Positions 1-8,043 of a stretch of 64,000 nucleotides of DNA are shown in pieces. The stretch's first letter is position 1. Each line of letters begins with the position of its first letter. The stretch is from Zingiber officinale (Eukaryota > Streptophyta > Magnoliopsida > Zingiberales > Zingiberaceae): assembly GCF_018446385.1 (NCBI RefSeq), contig NC_055987.1, positions 4,547,705 to 4,611,704 of the forward strand, given 5' to 3'. The notes below the pieces were generated by a model. The model saw only the letters and a list, made by a program, of their open reading frames with translations, searched no databases and was not told the DNA's origin. The position numbers were made by a program, and so were the translations under genes.

Positions 1-432
1 CAATCATATTAAATTTTTTTAAGTACCTATAGCTATTTATCAATCAAATATTTTATTCCTAAAATATCTCAAATCCCAAAATTAAATCTCTAATAAATCA
101 AATATTTATAAAATTCATCTATTAAATATCTCACTTTCAAATATTCTAAATTAAACATTAAATATATTTTTTATTAAAAAAATTAAAAAAACACCTGACA
201 TATTTTCATATCCAATGATTTCTCGATCCTGTGGGTCATCCTGGTCGGTATGTGGCGGAAGTTGTGAAAATGAGATCACAGGGTCGATCCTTGGGACAGC
301 TGGGGAATAAATTTTCTATCCCCGTATTACATCCTGTTGGTCACATGCTCGCTCGGATACTGCGATTTATCTCCCTTGTGACTTGGGTCGAGTGCAGCAT
401 TCGTCTTTTGTCACAATATCCGATGATTTCTC
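1..432. other. AT-rich intergenic DNA, no gene seen
   Basis: Low-complexity AT-rich sequence up to about 190, then unique sequence. Short open frames here have no recognisable domain and no plausible gene structure. A short similarity between 208-225 and 414-431 (both near ATATCC.ATGATTTCTC) suggests a small old duplication next to the fold-back repeat that follows. Confidence 0.6.
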
Positions 433-895
433 AAATCCTTTAATCTGTAATCCTTAATCTTCTCCTAGTCTCTTCTATAATTTTCGTTGGATCGCGATCG
501 AAATCTAGCCAAAATTGAGTGTGATCTCTCCTAAGTCTGAGCTCATCTTCCTATTTAAGTTATAGTTTAGATCGATTCAGGCAGTCGGAGACCGTCGGCG
601 GTTAAACTGACTGTATAACGCTGGCCAAGGGTTGCCCGTCCACTGCGAACAGCCTCTGGCCGCCTAACTTAATCTAAACTATAACATAGATGGGAAGGTG
701 AAGTCACGCTGGCCAAGGGTTGCCTGTCCACTGTGAACAATCTCTGGCCACCTAACTTAATCTAAACTATAACGTAGATGGGAAGATGAACTCAGATAAA
801 ATTATAATTAATTTTGATCAAATTTTGATCACGATTTGATATATAAATTAGAGAAGGAATTAGAAAGAGATCAGAGATTGAAGACTAAAGGATTG
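433..895. repeat. fold-back (MITE-like) element with long imperfect inverted arms
   Basis: The left arm (about 433-576) and right arm (about 739-895) are imperfect reverse complements. AATCCTTTA at 434-442 answers AAAGGATT at 887-894, and the inner part (CTCATCTTCC ... TTATAGTTTAGAT, about 541-573) answers ATCTAAACTATAAC ... GGAAGATGA on the right. The centre carries an 88-bp direct duplication. There is no coding capacity. Outer ends and TSD are not clear, so the class (MITE, or siRNA-producing hairpin) is inferred. Confidence 0.5.
619..794. repeat. 88-bp tandem duplication, two copies
   Basis: Copy 1 is 619-706 and copy 2 is 707-794. Both begin CGCTGGCCAAGGGTTGCC and end in a GGGAAG(G/A)TGAA(G/C)TCA block, with scattered substitutions. 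The duplication lies inside the fold-back element, so the right inverted arm is present almost twice. Confidence 0.8.
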
Positions 896-1676
896 ATCTC
901 CTTCCGATGAATGATATTTGAGATTGGAATTATTTAAAAAAAATATATTCCCTCTAGCTAATGTAAATGTTAAAGCCATGAAAATAAAATAAAATCAAAA
1001 TTGTGATTCTTTTGTCTTTATTCTCATTTCTCATGCCGTGTAATTGTGAGGTACCTATGAGGTGGGGCCACCAATGAGATGGACATTCGAAAATATGGCA
1101 GCTTCTATTTTAATTTAATTTAACTTTTGAATTAAATTGATGCAAGTGGAGTTGCACATGCACCACAGAAATGGACCAGTAAAATTAGAACTGGTGTCCA
1201 TTATATTGGAATTAATTTTAGATAATTGAACTGGATTAAGAGTTCAACTCCAATGCTTATCCGGTGGACTACAGATCATACTTTGATTAGTATAATAACA
1301 TAACAGTATCGCAATGATTAAGACTTAATTTAGTTGTTTAAATGTTGCTATCATGTTATTTAAGCGCTGCCTGTTTTTAAAATTTAATGTTAATCAATCA
1401 AATATTTGACACTTTAAATGCTTATAAAAAATTAAAATGCATATCTACTGTGAATGTCCGTATCGGACATACAATAAGTGAGCAATTTATAGATATTTGA
1501 ATAAATATATGTTAGAATATTATTTATTTTATCTATAAATGAGGATAGATCTTTTGAATCGTGAAATAAATATAGAGGATGGATCATTCCATTCATTGAT
1601 CGTTTTGAATAAATCCCATTATTAAACAGATAGGATCTATTCAAAGAAATTAATTATCTTTTGTCAGTTCGGACCC
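896..1676. other. AT-rich intergenic DNA, no gene seen
   Basis: No domain-bearing reading frame, RNA gene or repeat was recognised. The 70-codon minus-strand open frame around 1432-1644 has no identifiable features. Confidence 0.6.
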
Positions 1677-1826
1677 TATGTCCTCGTGGCCCTTGTTAAT
1701 CGGACGGATCAGATTATATCTCAAGATATCATGACATCCTTAAGATTTGTGCAGTATCTTCTGATGTGCAAAGTATCATTGAGATATAATCTGATCCGTC
1801 TGATCGATAAAGAGACACGGAAACAG
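1677..1826. repeat. 150-bp hairpin (inverted repeat)
   Basis: The left arm contains CGGACGGATCAGATTATATC (1701-1720) and continues TCAAGATATC. The right arm contains TCATTGAGATATAATCTGAT (1776-1795) and continues CCGTCTGATCGATAA. Pairing extends outward with mismatches (TGTCCTCGTGGCCCTTGTTAAT against the complement of ATCGATAAAGAGACACGG). The arms are separated by only about 40-50 bases. It could be a small MITE or a transcribed hairpin that feeds small-RNA production. No coding function is seen. Confidence 0.6.
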
Positions 1827-2604
1827 AAACAGAAAAATTTAAGGACAGAAAATTCGAACTCATCTTTTGTGGTCGAAATCGTAAAATAAAGTCAAGAGGA
1901 TCTCGAGTGTTGATAAATTGGGTCGCTTCCCATCTTGAACATTTAATACTACGATAAAATTAGTAAGATTTTATTAATAAAAATAAAATATTTCCTTGCT
2001 ATTTATAATCATAGTAATAACTGTTATATATATACAATTGGTACGATTGTCCGATCTAGTCGACAAGAGTTATTTTTGGTCTATAAATAAGCCGGTTCGC
2101 ATTTATACGTCTCTATTAAAGTCCCGACAAGGCCTTAAAAGTTTTCGGGCTGGATTTATCTCCAGGCCCATTTGATGCTGAAATACTTTTAAATTATTAA
2201 CGTTTCAATAAAATATTAATTTAAAAGTAAAAAAATAGATTCATCTATAGTTTACTTAAAAGTTTATGCGTACGACTATATGGAAATTAAATTAAATTTA
2301 AAAATATTTTTCTCTCTTAAGTTGTATCAATTTAATATTGCAAATATTTTCTAGTCATATAGTAAATTATAATTATTTTATTTTTTCTCTCTAAATTTGA
2401 TTTTTTTTAATACATATATAATTAATTAATTAATTAATAACTCAAGTTGAATTATATTTCAAACTAAAATACAAGCTTTAAACAGGAATTAAGAAACCAC
2501 ACCATCAACAAATAATGTAAGAAGGAAATTAAAACTATGATTTATGTTTTCTAAAATAGTATCTAAAAAATTTTAAGTAATTATTTTATGAAAATTATAT
2601 CATG
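1827..2604. other. AT-rich intergenic DNA, no gene seen
   Basis: Mostly A/T-rich with homopolymer runs and a TTAATTAATTAATTAA stretch near 2424-2440. Nothing codes recognisably. The last five bases before the next element (GTAAA, 2605-2609) are its target-site duplication. Confidence 0.6.
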
Positions 2605-2609
2605 GTAAA

Positions 2610-3282
2610 TGATCCTGTCCGAACCAGGGGTCAACGAACACTGGGGATGTGGCGCTCCCTGCTAGATTCTCGAGTGCTCCGGCGAACCTGCAACAAAACC
2701 GAGCCGGGAGGGGTGTCCCGGCGACGGCCCTCCGGCGAGGGAATAACAAAGAAAGTGGCTTAGAAATAGAAGACTCGTGTACCTCCGGTGAAGAAATGGA
2801 GACCTTATATAGACCTCTCGAAGGAGCCTGGGCACGCCAATCAAAGCAATCACCTGCTTTCGACCATGCCCAGGTATGGGTCTGTCAGAAGGGCATCCAT
2901 AAGGCCATACCGCTACTGTATCAACCTCTCCATGATGTGACGGCTAGATCCTCTATCGTGAAATCTTGTGTACGACATAATCATTAGGCATGCCTTTGCT
3001 GACATCCCATATCCCGAGCCGAACGAATAGGCCGTTCGGCTAACCTTTGTATCCTCGCCCTTATCCTGGCCGAACGGACCACCCGCTCGGCCCTTCGGTT
3101 CCAGCCGGGCAGACACCCGCTCGGCCCTTCGGTTCCAGCCGGGCAGACACCCGCTTGGCCCCTGGCTCCGCTTGGACCTGCTCAACTGCTCGACGCGGCC
3201 CTTACCCGCTTAGTCAGCCCTCCATCTGTCCTCAGGCTGGGACCCTTCAGGAAGTGGGTCCCCCATTCTCACCGCCGGATCA
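2610..3282 (-). repeat. 3' LTR of element A
   Basis: It starts TGATCCTGTCC and ends CCGCCGGATCA, matching the outer end of the truncated copy at 21957-22443. On the element strand a TATA-like TATATAAGG sits at about 2810-2819. The inner edge (3283 onward) reads, on the minus strand, as a purine-rich polypurine tract, which makes this the downstream LTR. A GC-rich segment at 3070-3160 contains a short direct duplication (CGGCCCTTCGGTTCCAGCCG twice). Confidence 0.8.
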
Positions 3283-3312
3283 CTTGCCTCCCCTTCAAGT
3301 CTAGTCGAAGGA
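3283..3312 (-). other. polypurine tract of element A
   Basis: Read on the minus strand the sequence is CTTGAAGGGGAGGCAAG directly before the LTR end TGATCC. The same tract stands at the equivalent place in element B (46505-46521) and element D (28048-28064). It would prime plus-strand DNA synthesis. Confidence 0.7.
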
Positions 3313-3691
3313 GGCAGTGAGTCCGACTGACTGGACTATGTGTCCGAGCGGGCGGTCGTCGCCTTACCGTCGCTTATAATATCCCTTGAGCCGTTCGGCC
3401 CTTATGCCAAATTCAGCCGCTCGGCTCTTCGTTTTGAATGTCTTGGCACTTCACGTAGATGTTTGCTTGTCTAAATCTTCTCGAAAATCACGCAAATCCT
3501 TTTCATTAAGTCGAAGCATGCGCGGTATGGGCGCATTAATTGCACCTGGTGACAGAGCGCCACGTGGCTCTTCTCGCGTGGCGGTGATGATCCGTACGAT
3601 GGGACGCTGATTGTTTTGAAATGGACGGCCCGATGACGTCCTTGTTTCTCGTGACCTGGATCGGACGATGGAGGCCAATCGACTTCGGCCG

Positions 3692-3698
3692 TATAAAG
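3692..3698 (+). promoter_or_regulatory. TATA box of the antisense gene of element A
   Basis: TATAAAG lies about 220 bp before the antisense gene's ATG at 3920. Elements B and D have TATAAA motifs at similar distances upstream of their antisense genes, so this looks like a dedicated promoter independent of the LTR. The position is seen; activity is inferred. Confidence 0.5.
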
Positions 3699-3919
3699 CC
3701 TTAGCCCTCCTCCTCTGCCGCATCTTTGCTCGTGCTTTGTCCTTCTGACTCCTCTGTTGCTGCGGCCTCCGGCGATTCAGTTCCCGTTTTTCGACGGCTA
3801 TCCTCTCACCAACGATCTTCTCCGCCCATCTCCTTCTTAGTGAGCCTTCTTTCCTCGCTTACCAGGTCTTTCCTAATCGTTTCACCTCTCTTTCGTTGCT
3901 ATCCTTTTGTCTCTTCGAG

Positions 3920-4775
3920 ATGGCGAGCTCTTCCGAACCCGCTACCTATGTTCACGGTCCATGGTATATGAGTATGGAAAGTAAATTTGACGAGGAGGGC
4001 GCTCGGCGTCTTGTTCGGACGTACGGGATCCCGGACGACCATGAAATAGTTATAGCCGACCCGACCGATCGGCCCCATAACCCGCCGATCGGTACCATTT
4101 GCTTTTTTCTAGACCAATTCCAGGGCGGCCTTAGATTTCCTACCCATCCATTTATTTTGGAAGTTTGTAATTATTTCCGCATCCCGCTCGGCCAACTTGT
4201 GCCGAATTCCTTTAGGCTGCTGAGTGGGGTGGTCGTCCTCTTTAGGCTGCATAGTATCCCACTTGACCCCAAAATATTCCACTTCTTCTTCTACCCCAAA
4301 CAATCCGAGTTGGGCACCTTTATTTTCCAAAGTAGAATAGGCTTCAAATTTTTTGATAATATGCCGACCTCCAACAAGCACTGGAAGGAGTTTTTCCCGA
4401 GCGCCCAGCATTCCGAACTAAATGGCAGACCGCCGTGCCGACCCAGCCGGAGCTCGGCAAATTCAGAAGCAATCCAGTCTACCTTCATGCGGCAAACTGG
4501 TTGTCCGGTCAGCGGTACAAAATCGACCAGTTGCTTCTCAAGGGGGTGTTGTACATTTTTGGATTGTCTCCCGTTCGGGCCAATCTTCCCTACCGCTTGA
4601 GTAAGGACTCTTTACTCGCTTCGCCTTTTTTTGTCGAACTGATTTTAATTTTTTCTACTGCAGCTGAAGTCATGTGGCGCTCCAAGGCTACTGATCATCT
4701 GAAGTTGAAAGCCGTGGAAATTGAGGCGGCTACCAAAAAAGAACTCGCCGAGCGGGGTCTAATCCCCAGCCGCCC
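3920..4775 (+). pseudogene. antisense gene of element A, 5' part (putative gypsy-type transposon family protein)
   Basis: The reading frame begins MASSSEPATYVHGPWY and shares blocks with the antisense genes of elements B and D: a GPWY motif near residue 15, HPFI.(E/D)VCNYF, PLG.L(V/I)PN.F, GVVVLF and SNKHWK. This resembles the Pfam family called putative gypsy-type transposon. A frameshift lies near 4430. A likely intron at 4601-4663 (GTAAGG ... CTACTGCAG) matches the first intron in D. Exon 2 then runs into the insertion of element C at 4776 and resumes at 12069. Its biochemical role is unknown. It is transcribed, if at all, opposite to gag-pol. Confidence 0.65.
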
Positions 4776-4790
4776 TGTTGGTGCAATATC

Positions 4791-5481
4791 CCTCAGGTCA
4801 AGGTTGACCTGGGTAACCAAGCTGAGTCTTGGTTTGGGTTTAGATGTTTGACAATAAGATATTGATTGAAGAAGAGTCAAGTAGGTCAAGGTTGACTGGA
4901 TACTTGACTGGGAAGTCCTAACTGGGATGTTAGGCAAAATGAAAGTTCTGGTGAGTGAAGCCAGGCAGAAGAAAAGTCCTGGTGAGTGAAGCCAGGCAGA
5001 AGGAAGTCCTAGTGAGTGAAGCTAGGCAGATGGAAATCCTGGTGAGTGAAGCCAGGTGAAAGTCCTAGTGAGTGAAGCTAGGCAGAGGGAAATCCTGGTG
5101 AGTGAAGCCAGGTGAAAACCCTAGTGAGTGAAGCTAGGTGAAAGTCCTAGTGAGTGAAGCTAGGCAGATGGAAAACCCTAGTGAGTGAAGCTAGGTGAAA
5201 GTCCTGGTGAGTGAAGCCAGGCAGAAGGAAGTCCTAGTGAGTGAAGCTAGGCAGACGGACATCCGGTGGTGAAGTCAAGTAGGTCAAGGATTGATTGGAT
5301 ACTTGACATGAAAGAAAAGTCCAAGTAGGTCAAAGGGATTGACCGGATACTTGGCACAGAGAAAAGTCCAAGTGGGTCAAAGGGATTGACCGGACACTTG
5401 GTAAGGGAGTCCTAGCAGGTCAAGGGAGTGACTAGATGCTAGGCATGACATACCAACAGGTCAAGGTTGACCGGATGTTGG
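4791..5481. repeat. array of covarying short inverted repeats in the element C 5' LTR
   Basis: About 20 consecutive units each pair a short left arm with its complement. AGGTCAA/TTGACCT begins at 4795. Then come ACCAAG/CTTGGT, TCAAGTA/TACTTGA, CCTAAC/GTTAGG, many CCTGGT-gagtgaag-CCAGG and CCTAGT-gagtgaag-CTAGG units, two CCAAGT/ACTTGG, CCTAGC/GCTAGG and CCAACA/TGTTGG. In the longer units the loop GGTCAAGG..TTGACCGGA is itself self-complementary. Arms differ between units but stay paired, which is unexpected for plain minisatellite drift. Confidence 0.8.
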
Positions 5482-5523
5482 TTTGGGAGGTTTAGGACTT
5501 GGTTTTGGACAAAACCAAGTCTT

Positions 5524-5770
5524 TGGATCGATCGATGGATCGATCCAGCTCGGATCGATCGGTGGATCGATCCGACTGTTCCAATCGACAGGTCGGATCG
5601 ATCCGTGGATCGATCAGGTCCCAATCGATCGATGGATCGATTGGGACGCATCGTGCGATAAGCGCTGGATCGATCCGTGGATCGATCCAGCGGCTTCCGG
5701 GAGCGCCCGGATCGATCCGTGGATCGATCCAAAGCCTCCCGATCGATTGGGAACATTCGAATCGATCGGG
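5524..5770. repeat. GATCGATC split-palindrome array in the element C 5' LTR
   Basis: Repeated units have the form arm-GATCGATC-spacer-GATCGATC-arm, for example CTGGATCGATCC-GT-GGATCGATCCAG and CCCAATCGATCG-AT-GGATCGATTGGG. Outer arms differ between units but remain complementary. These repeats generate spurious open frames rich in Asp-Arg-Ser in several frames on both strands. Confidence 0.8.
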
Positions 5771-6279
5771 ATCCGACCGATTAGCGTCGTTTATAGCTGC
5801 AGGCGTTCGATGGCTGCGCAAGAACTTCTCCGATTCACTCGAGCTCTGCCAACTCCTCCACAACATAAGCTCGGATCGCCATTCTTGAAGGATCTTGGAA
5901 GCTCTCCAAGTCAAGAGGCGGATCAAAGCCAAGAAGAGAAGCTAGGGTTAGGGTTTTATACTCATTGTAAGCTTGTAAGCTTGTATTTCTTGTATCCTTT
6001 CCCTCTCTTCTTGTATTGAGTCTTGTAGGGCTTCTCCGCCCTTGGTAGTTACCATAAAGGAGAGTTTTATTTAGTGGAGGGTGTGTGTGTTGGTGTGGAT
6101 CCTTGGATTAGTCACCTCTTGTGAGGTGGATACCAATTAAAACCAACCGTGTTAGCGTTGTGTGTTTGTTTCTGTATTTTCCGCTGCACATCTTTGAAGG
6201 AACAAGCAACGCCGAGCACCGAGCGAACGCGACGAGCTATTCACCCCCCCCCCCTCTAGCTACTTTTGGTCCTAACAAG

Positions 6280-6291
6280 TGGCATCAGAGC
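6280..6291 (+). other. primer binding site of element C
   Basis: TGGCATCAGAGC lies two bases after the LTR end. It differs by one base from TGGTATCAGAGC, the usual sequence complementary to the 3' end of plant initiator tRNA-Met. Confidence 0.85.
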
Positions 6292-6351
6292 AAGGCCGCT
6301 CTTCACCGGAATCATCGCCGGAAGGGTCAAGCATACAAGAAAAGCTAGAGG

Positions 6352-8043
6352 GTGAAGAAGTTGGAGCAAATTCTTCAAGTTCAAGATTTTATCAAGCTCA
6401 ACTTCAAGATGCAATTCCAAGATGGACTTGGATTTGACACAAGGGTGGCTCCACCATATTCATCTACAAGCTTCGATTCTTGGAAATCAAGAATCGAAAA
6501 TTTTCTTATGATGGAGATAGAGCAATGGTTTGCTCTCATGGAAGGTTTTGAAGCTCCCACAAATTCCAAGGGCAAAGTACTCAAAAGGAGCAAGTGGAGC
6601 AAAGACCAAATTCAAAGATGTGAGGCCAATGACAAAGTGACCAAGCTTTTGGTCAATTTATTGCCAAGCAACATCTTGGAACAAATTGGAGAGTTTGAAG
6701 ATGCCAAGGAGGTTTGGAGCAAATTGGCAAGAATTCATGAGATCCCCTCCACTGTATCAAATCAAGGAGAATCCAAAGAGGGCGACTCATTGGATCAAGA
6801 CCAAGAGGAGGACTCCGAGGTTGAGAGATGCTCAACCTCCGAAGAAGAGGAGATCCAAGAAGCTTCATCCTCAAGGGAATGCAACGAAGGGAACAAGGAG
6901 GGAGCATACTCCTTGTTTCATATTCAAGATGATGAAGCCTCCACCTCTAGGATTGAGGGGGAGAAATCCTTGGTGACACCGGATCAAGAAGAAGAAGAAG
7001 CTTCTACATCCGAGTCAAGAGAAGAAGAGGAGGAAGAAGCTTCTACCTCCACAAGTCAAGAAAAATCAAATGGAGGAGAATCAAGGTCCGATCAAGAGGA
7101 AGCTTCTACCTCCGGATCCAAAGAAAAAGATGCCACCCCTGCAAGCAAAGGTATAAATATTTCAATTAATAATAAAAATCATATAATATGTTTTGAGTGT
7201 AGGGAACATGGGCACTATAAGAGCAAGTGTCCCAACTTGGCCAAGAAGAAGGGTCAAATGGCACAAAAGGGCAAGGAGAAGCTCAAGGAGACCACCCCCG
7301 GGACAAAGAAGAGCAAGGAGCACATTGTGTGCTTCTTGTGTCAACAAAAAGGGCATTACCGAAGTCAATGCCCCAAGGGGAAGAAGATGGTCAAGGCTCA
7401 AGGAGGCACTAGTCAAGGGGGAGCCTCCAAGGTAAAGAAGAAGGTAACATTCATTGAGCCTATTCCCTTGCAAAATGGTAAAAAGCATGCTAGGTTAAAT
7501 TTTTATCATCTTAATGCGATTTACCATAAGAATAGGAAGCATGAGGGCTTTAAGGAAAAGCATGTGGCCCTACATGCCAAAACTACTATCCCAAAGGCTA
7601 GGAATGTAGGTAAAAACCTAGGCGATAACTCTAAGGATGTAAGATACAAGCCTAGAAACAAAAATGCTCATGAACTTAATGGAAAACCAAAAACTAAGGA
7701 CTTAGTGATGGAAAATCAAGTCTTGAGGTCAAGACTTGATAAAATTGAAAAGACCCTAAAAAGGATGGAAAATATCCTATTAGGGCAAAATGAGCATAAC
7801 CTAGGTTTAGGGGTACAAACGCCATCCAATGGCCATAGAGGTTTGGGATACAAACCAAAGGCTAAGAAGGATGTGCCCTCTTACCATAGAGTTCCATATA
7901 GTTATGGAACAAACCCTAGGTCTAGTGGTCAAGCCAAAAATACTAGGGAAGTCATCCCTAAGAGTATTTTTGCAATAAATGTGACTAAGACTTCTAAGAA
8001 GTCTAAGAAAGTCACAAACAAGGTCACAAGGAGGTTATCCTAG
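6352..8043 (+). CDS. Gag protein of element C (copia type, two zinc knuckles)
   Basis: The 563-codon frame is uninterrupted. The N-terminal part (residues about 40-130) has the FDSWKSRIENFLM...EQWFALMEGF pattern of copia-type Gag (DUF4219/UBN2-like). Residues about 140-260 are very acidic and repeat an EEASTS-like motif. Two CCHC zinc knuckles of spacing CX2CX4HX4C follow at residues 280-293 (CFECREHGHYKSKC) and 327-340 (CFLCQQKGHYRSQC), then a long basic, lysine-rich tail. Gag would assemble the particle and bind element RNA. It stops without running into a protease or pol. The first ATG shown may be preceded by none in frame; an internal start at MQFQDG (residue 20) is also possible. Confidence 0.85.
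   Translation: MKKLEQILQVQDFIKLNFKMQFQDGLGFDTRVAPPYSSTSFDSWKSRIENFLMMEIEQWFALMEGFEAPTNSKGKVLKRSKWSKDQIQRCEANDKVTKLLVNLLPSNILEQIGEFEDAKEVWSKLARIHEIPSTVSNQGESKEGDSLDQDQEEDSEVERCSTSEEEEIQEASSSRECNEGNKEGAYSLFHIQDDEASTSRIEGEKSLVTPDQEEEEASTSESREEEEEEASTSTSQEKSNGGESRSDQEEASTSGSKEKDATPASKGINISINNKNHIICFECREHGHYKSKCPNLAKKKGQMAQKGKEKLKETTPGTKKSKEHIVCFLCQQKGHYRSQCPKGKKMVKAQGGTSQGGASKVKKKVTFIEPIPLQNGKKHARLNFYHLNAIYHKNRKHEGFKEKHVALHAKTTIPKARNVGKNLGDNSKDVRYKPRNKNAHELNGKPKTKDLVMENQVLRSRLDKIEKTLKRMENILLGQNEHNLGLGVQTPSNGHRGLGYKPKAKKDVPSYHRVPYSYGTNPRSSGQAKNTREVIPKSIFAINVTKTSKKSKKVTNKVTRRLS

Larger units (their letters stand above)
4776..6277 (+). repeat. 5' LTR of element C
   Basis: 1502 bp, from TGTTGGTGCAATATC to GGTCCTAACA. 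In order it contains an array of short inverted repeats (4791-5481), a GATCGATC palindrome array (5524-5770), a region with ATTGTAAGCTTGTAAGCTTG, and a poly-C run (from about 6244) just before the end. The TATTCACCCCCC...CTCTAG terminal block is typical of copia LTR ends in plants. The 3' copy has numerous 1-3 base deletions relative to this one. Confidence 0.9.

Noticed and set aside
5439..6019. Overlapping open frames rich in Asp-Arg-Ser or Ile-Asp-Pro on both strands (also 11262-11802 and 35486-35969)
   Set aside because: They are translations of the GATCGATC palindrome arrays in LTRs, open in many frames at once, with no domain or start context.
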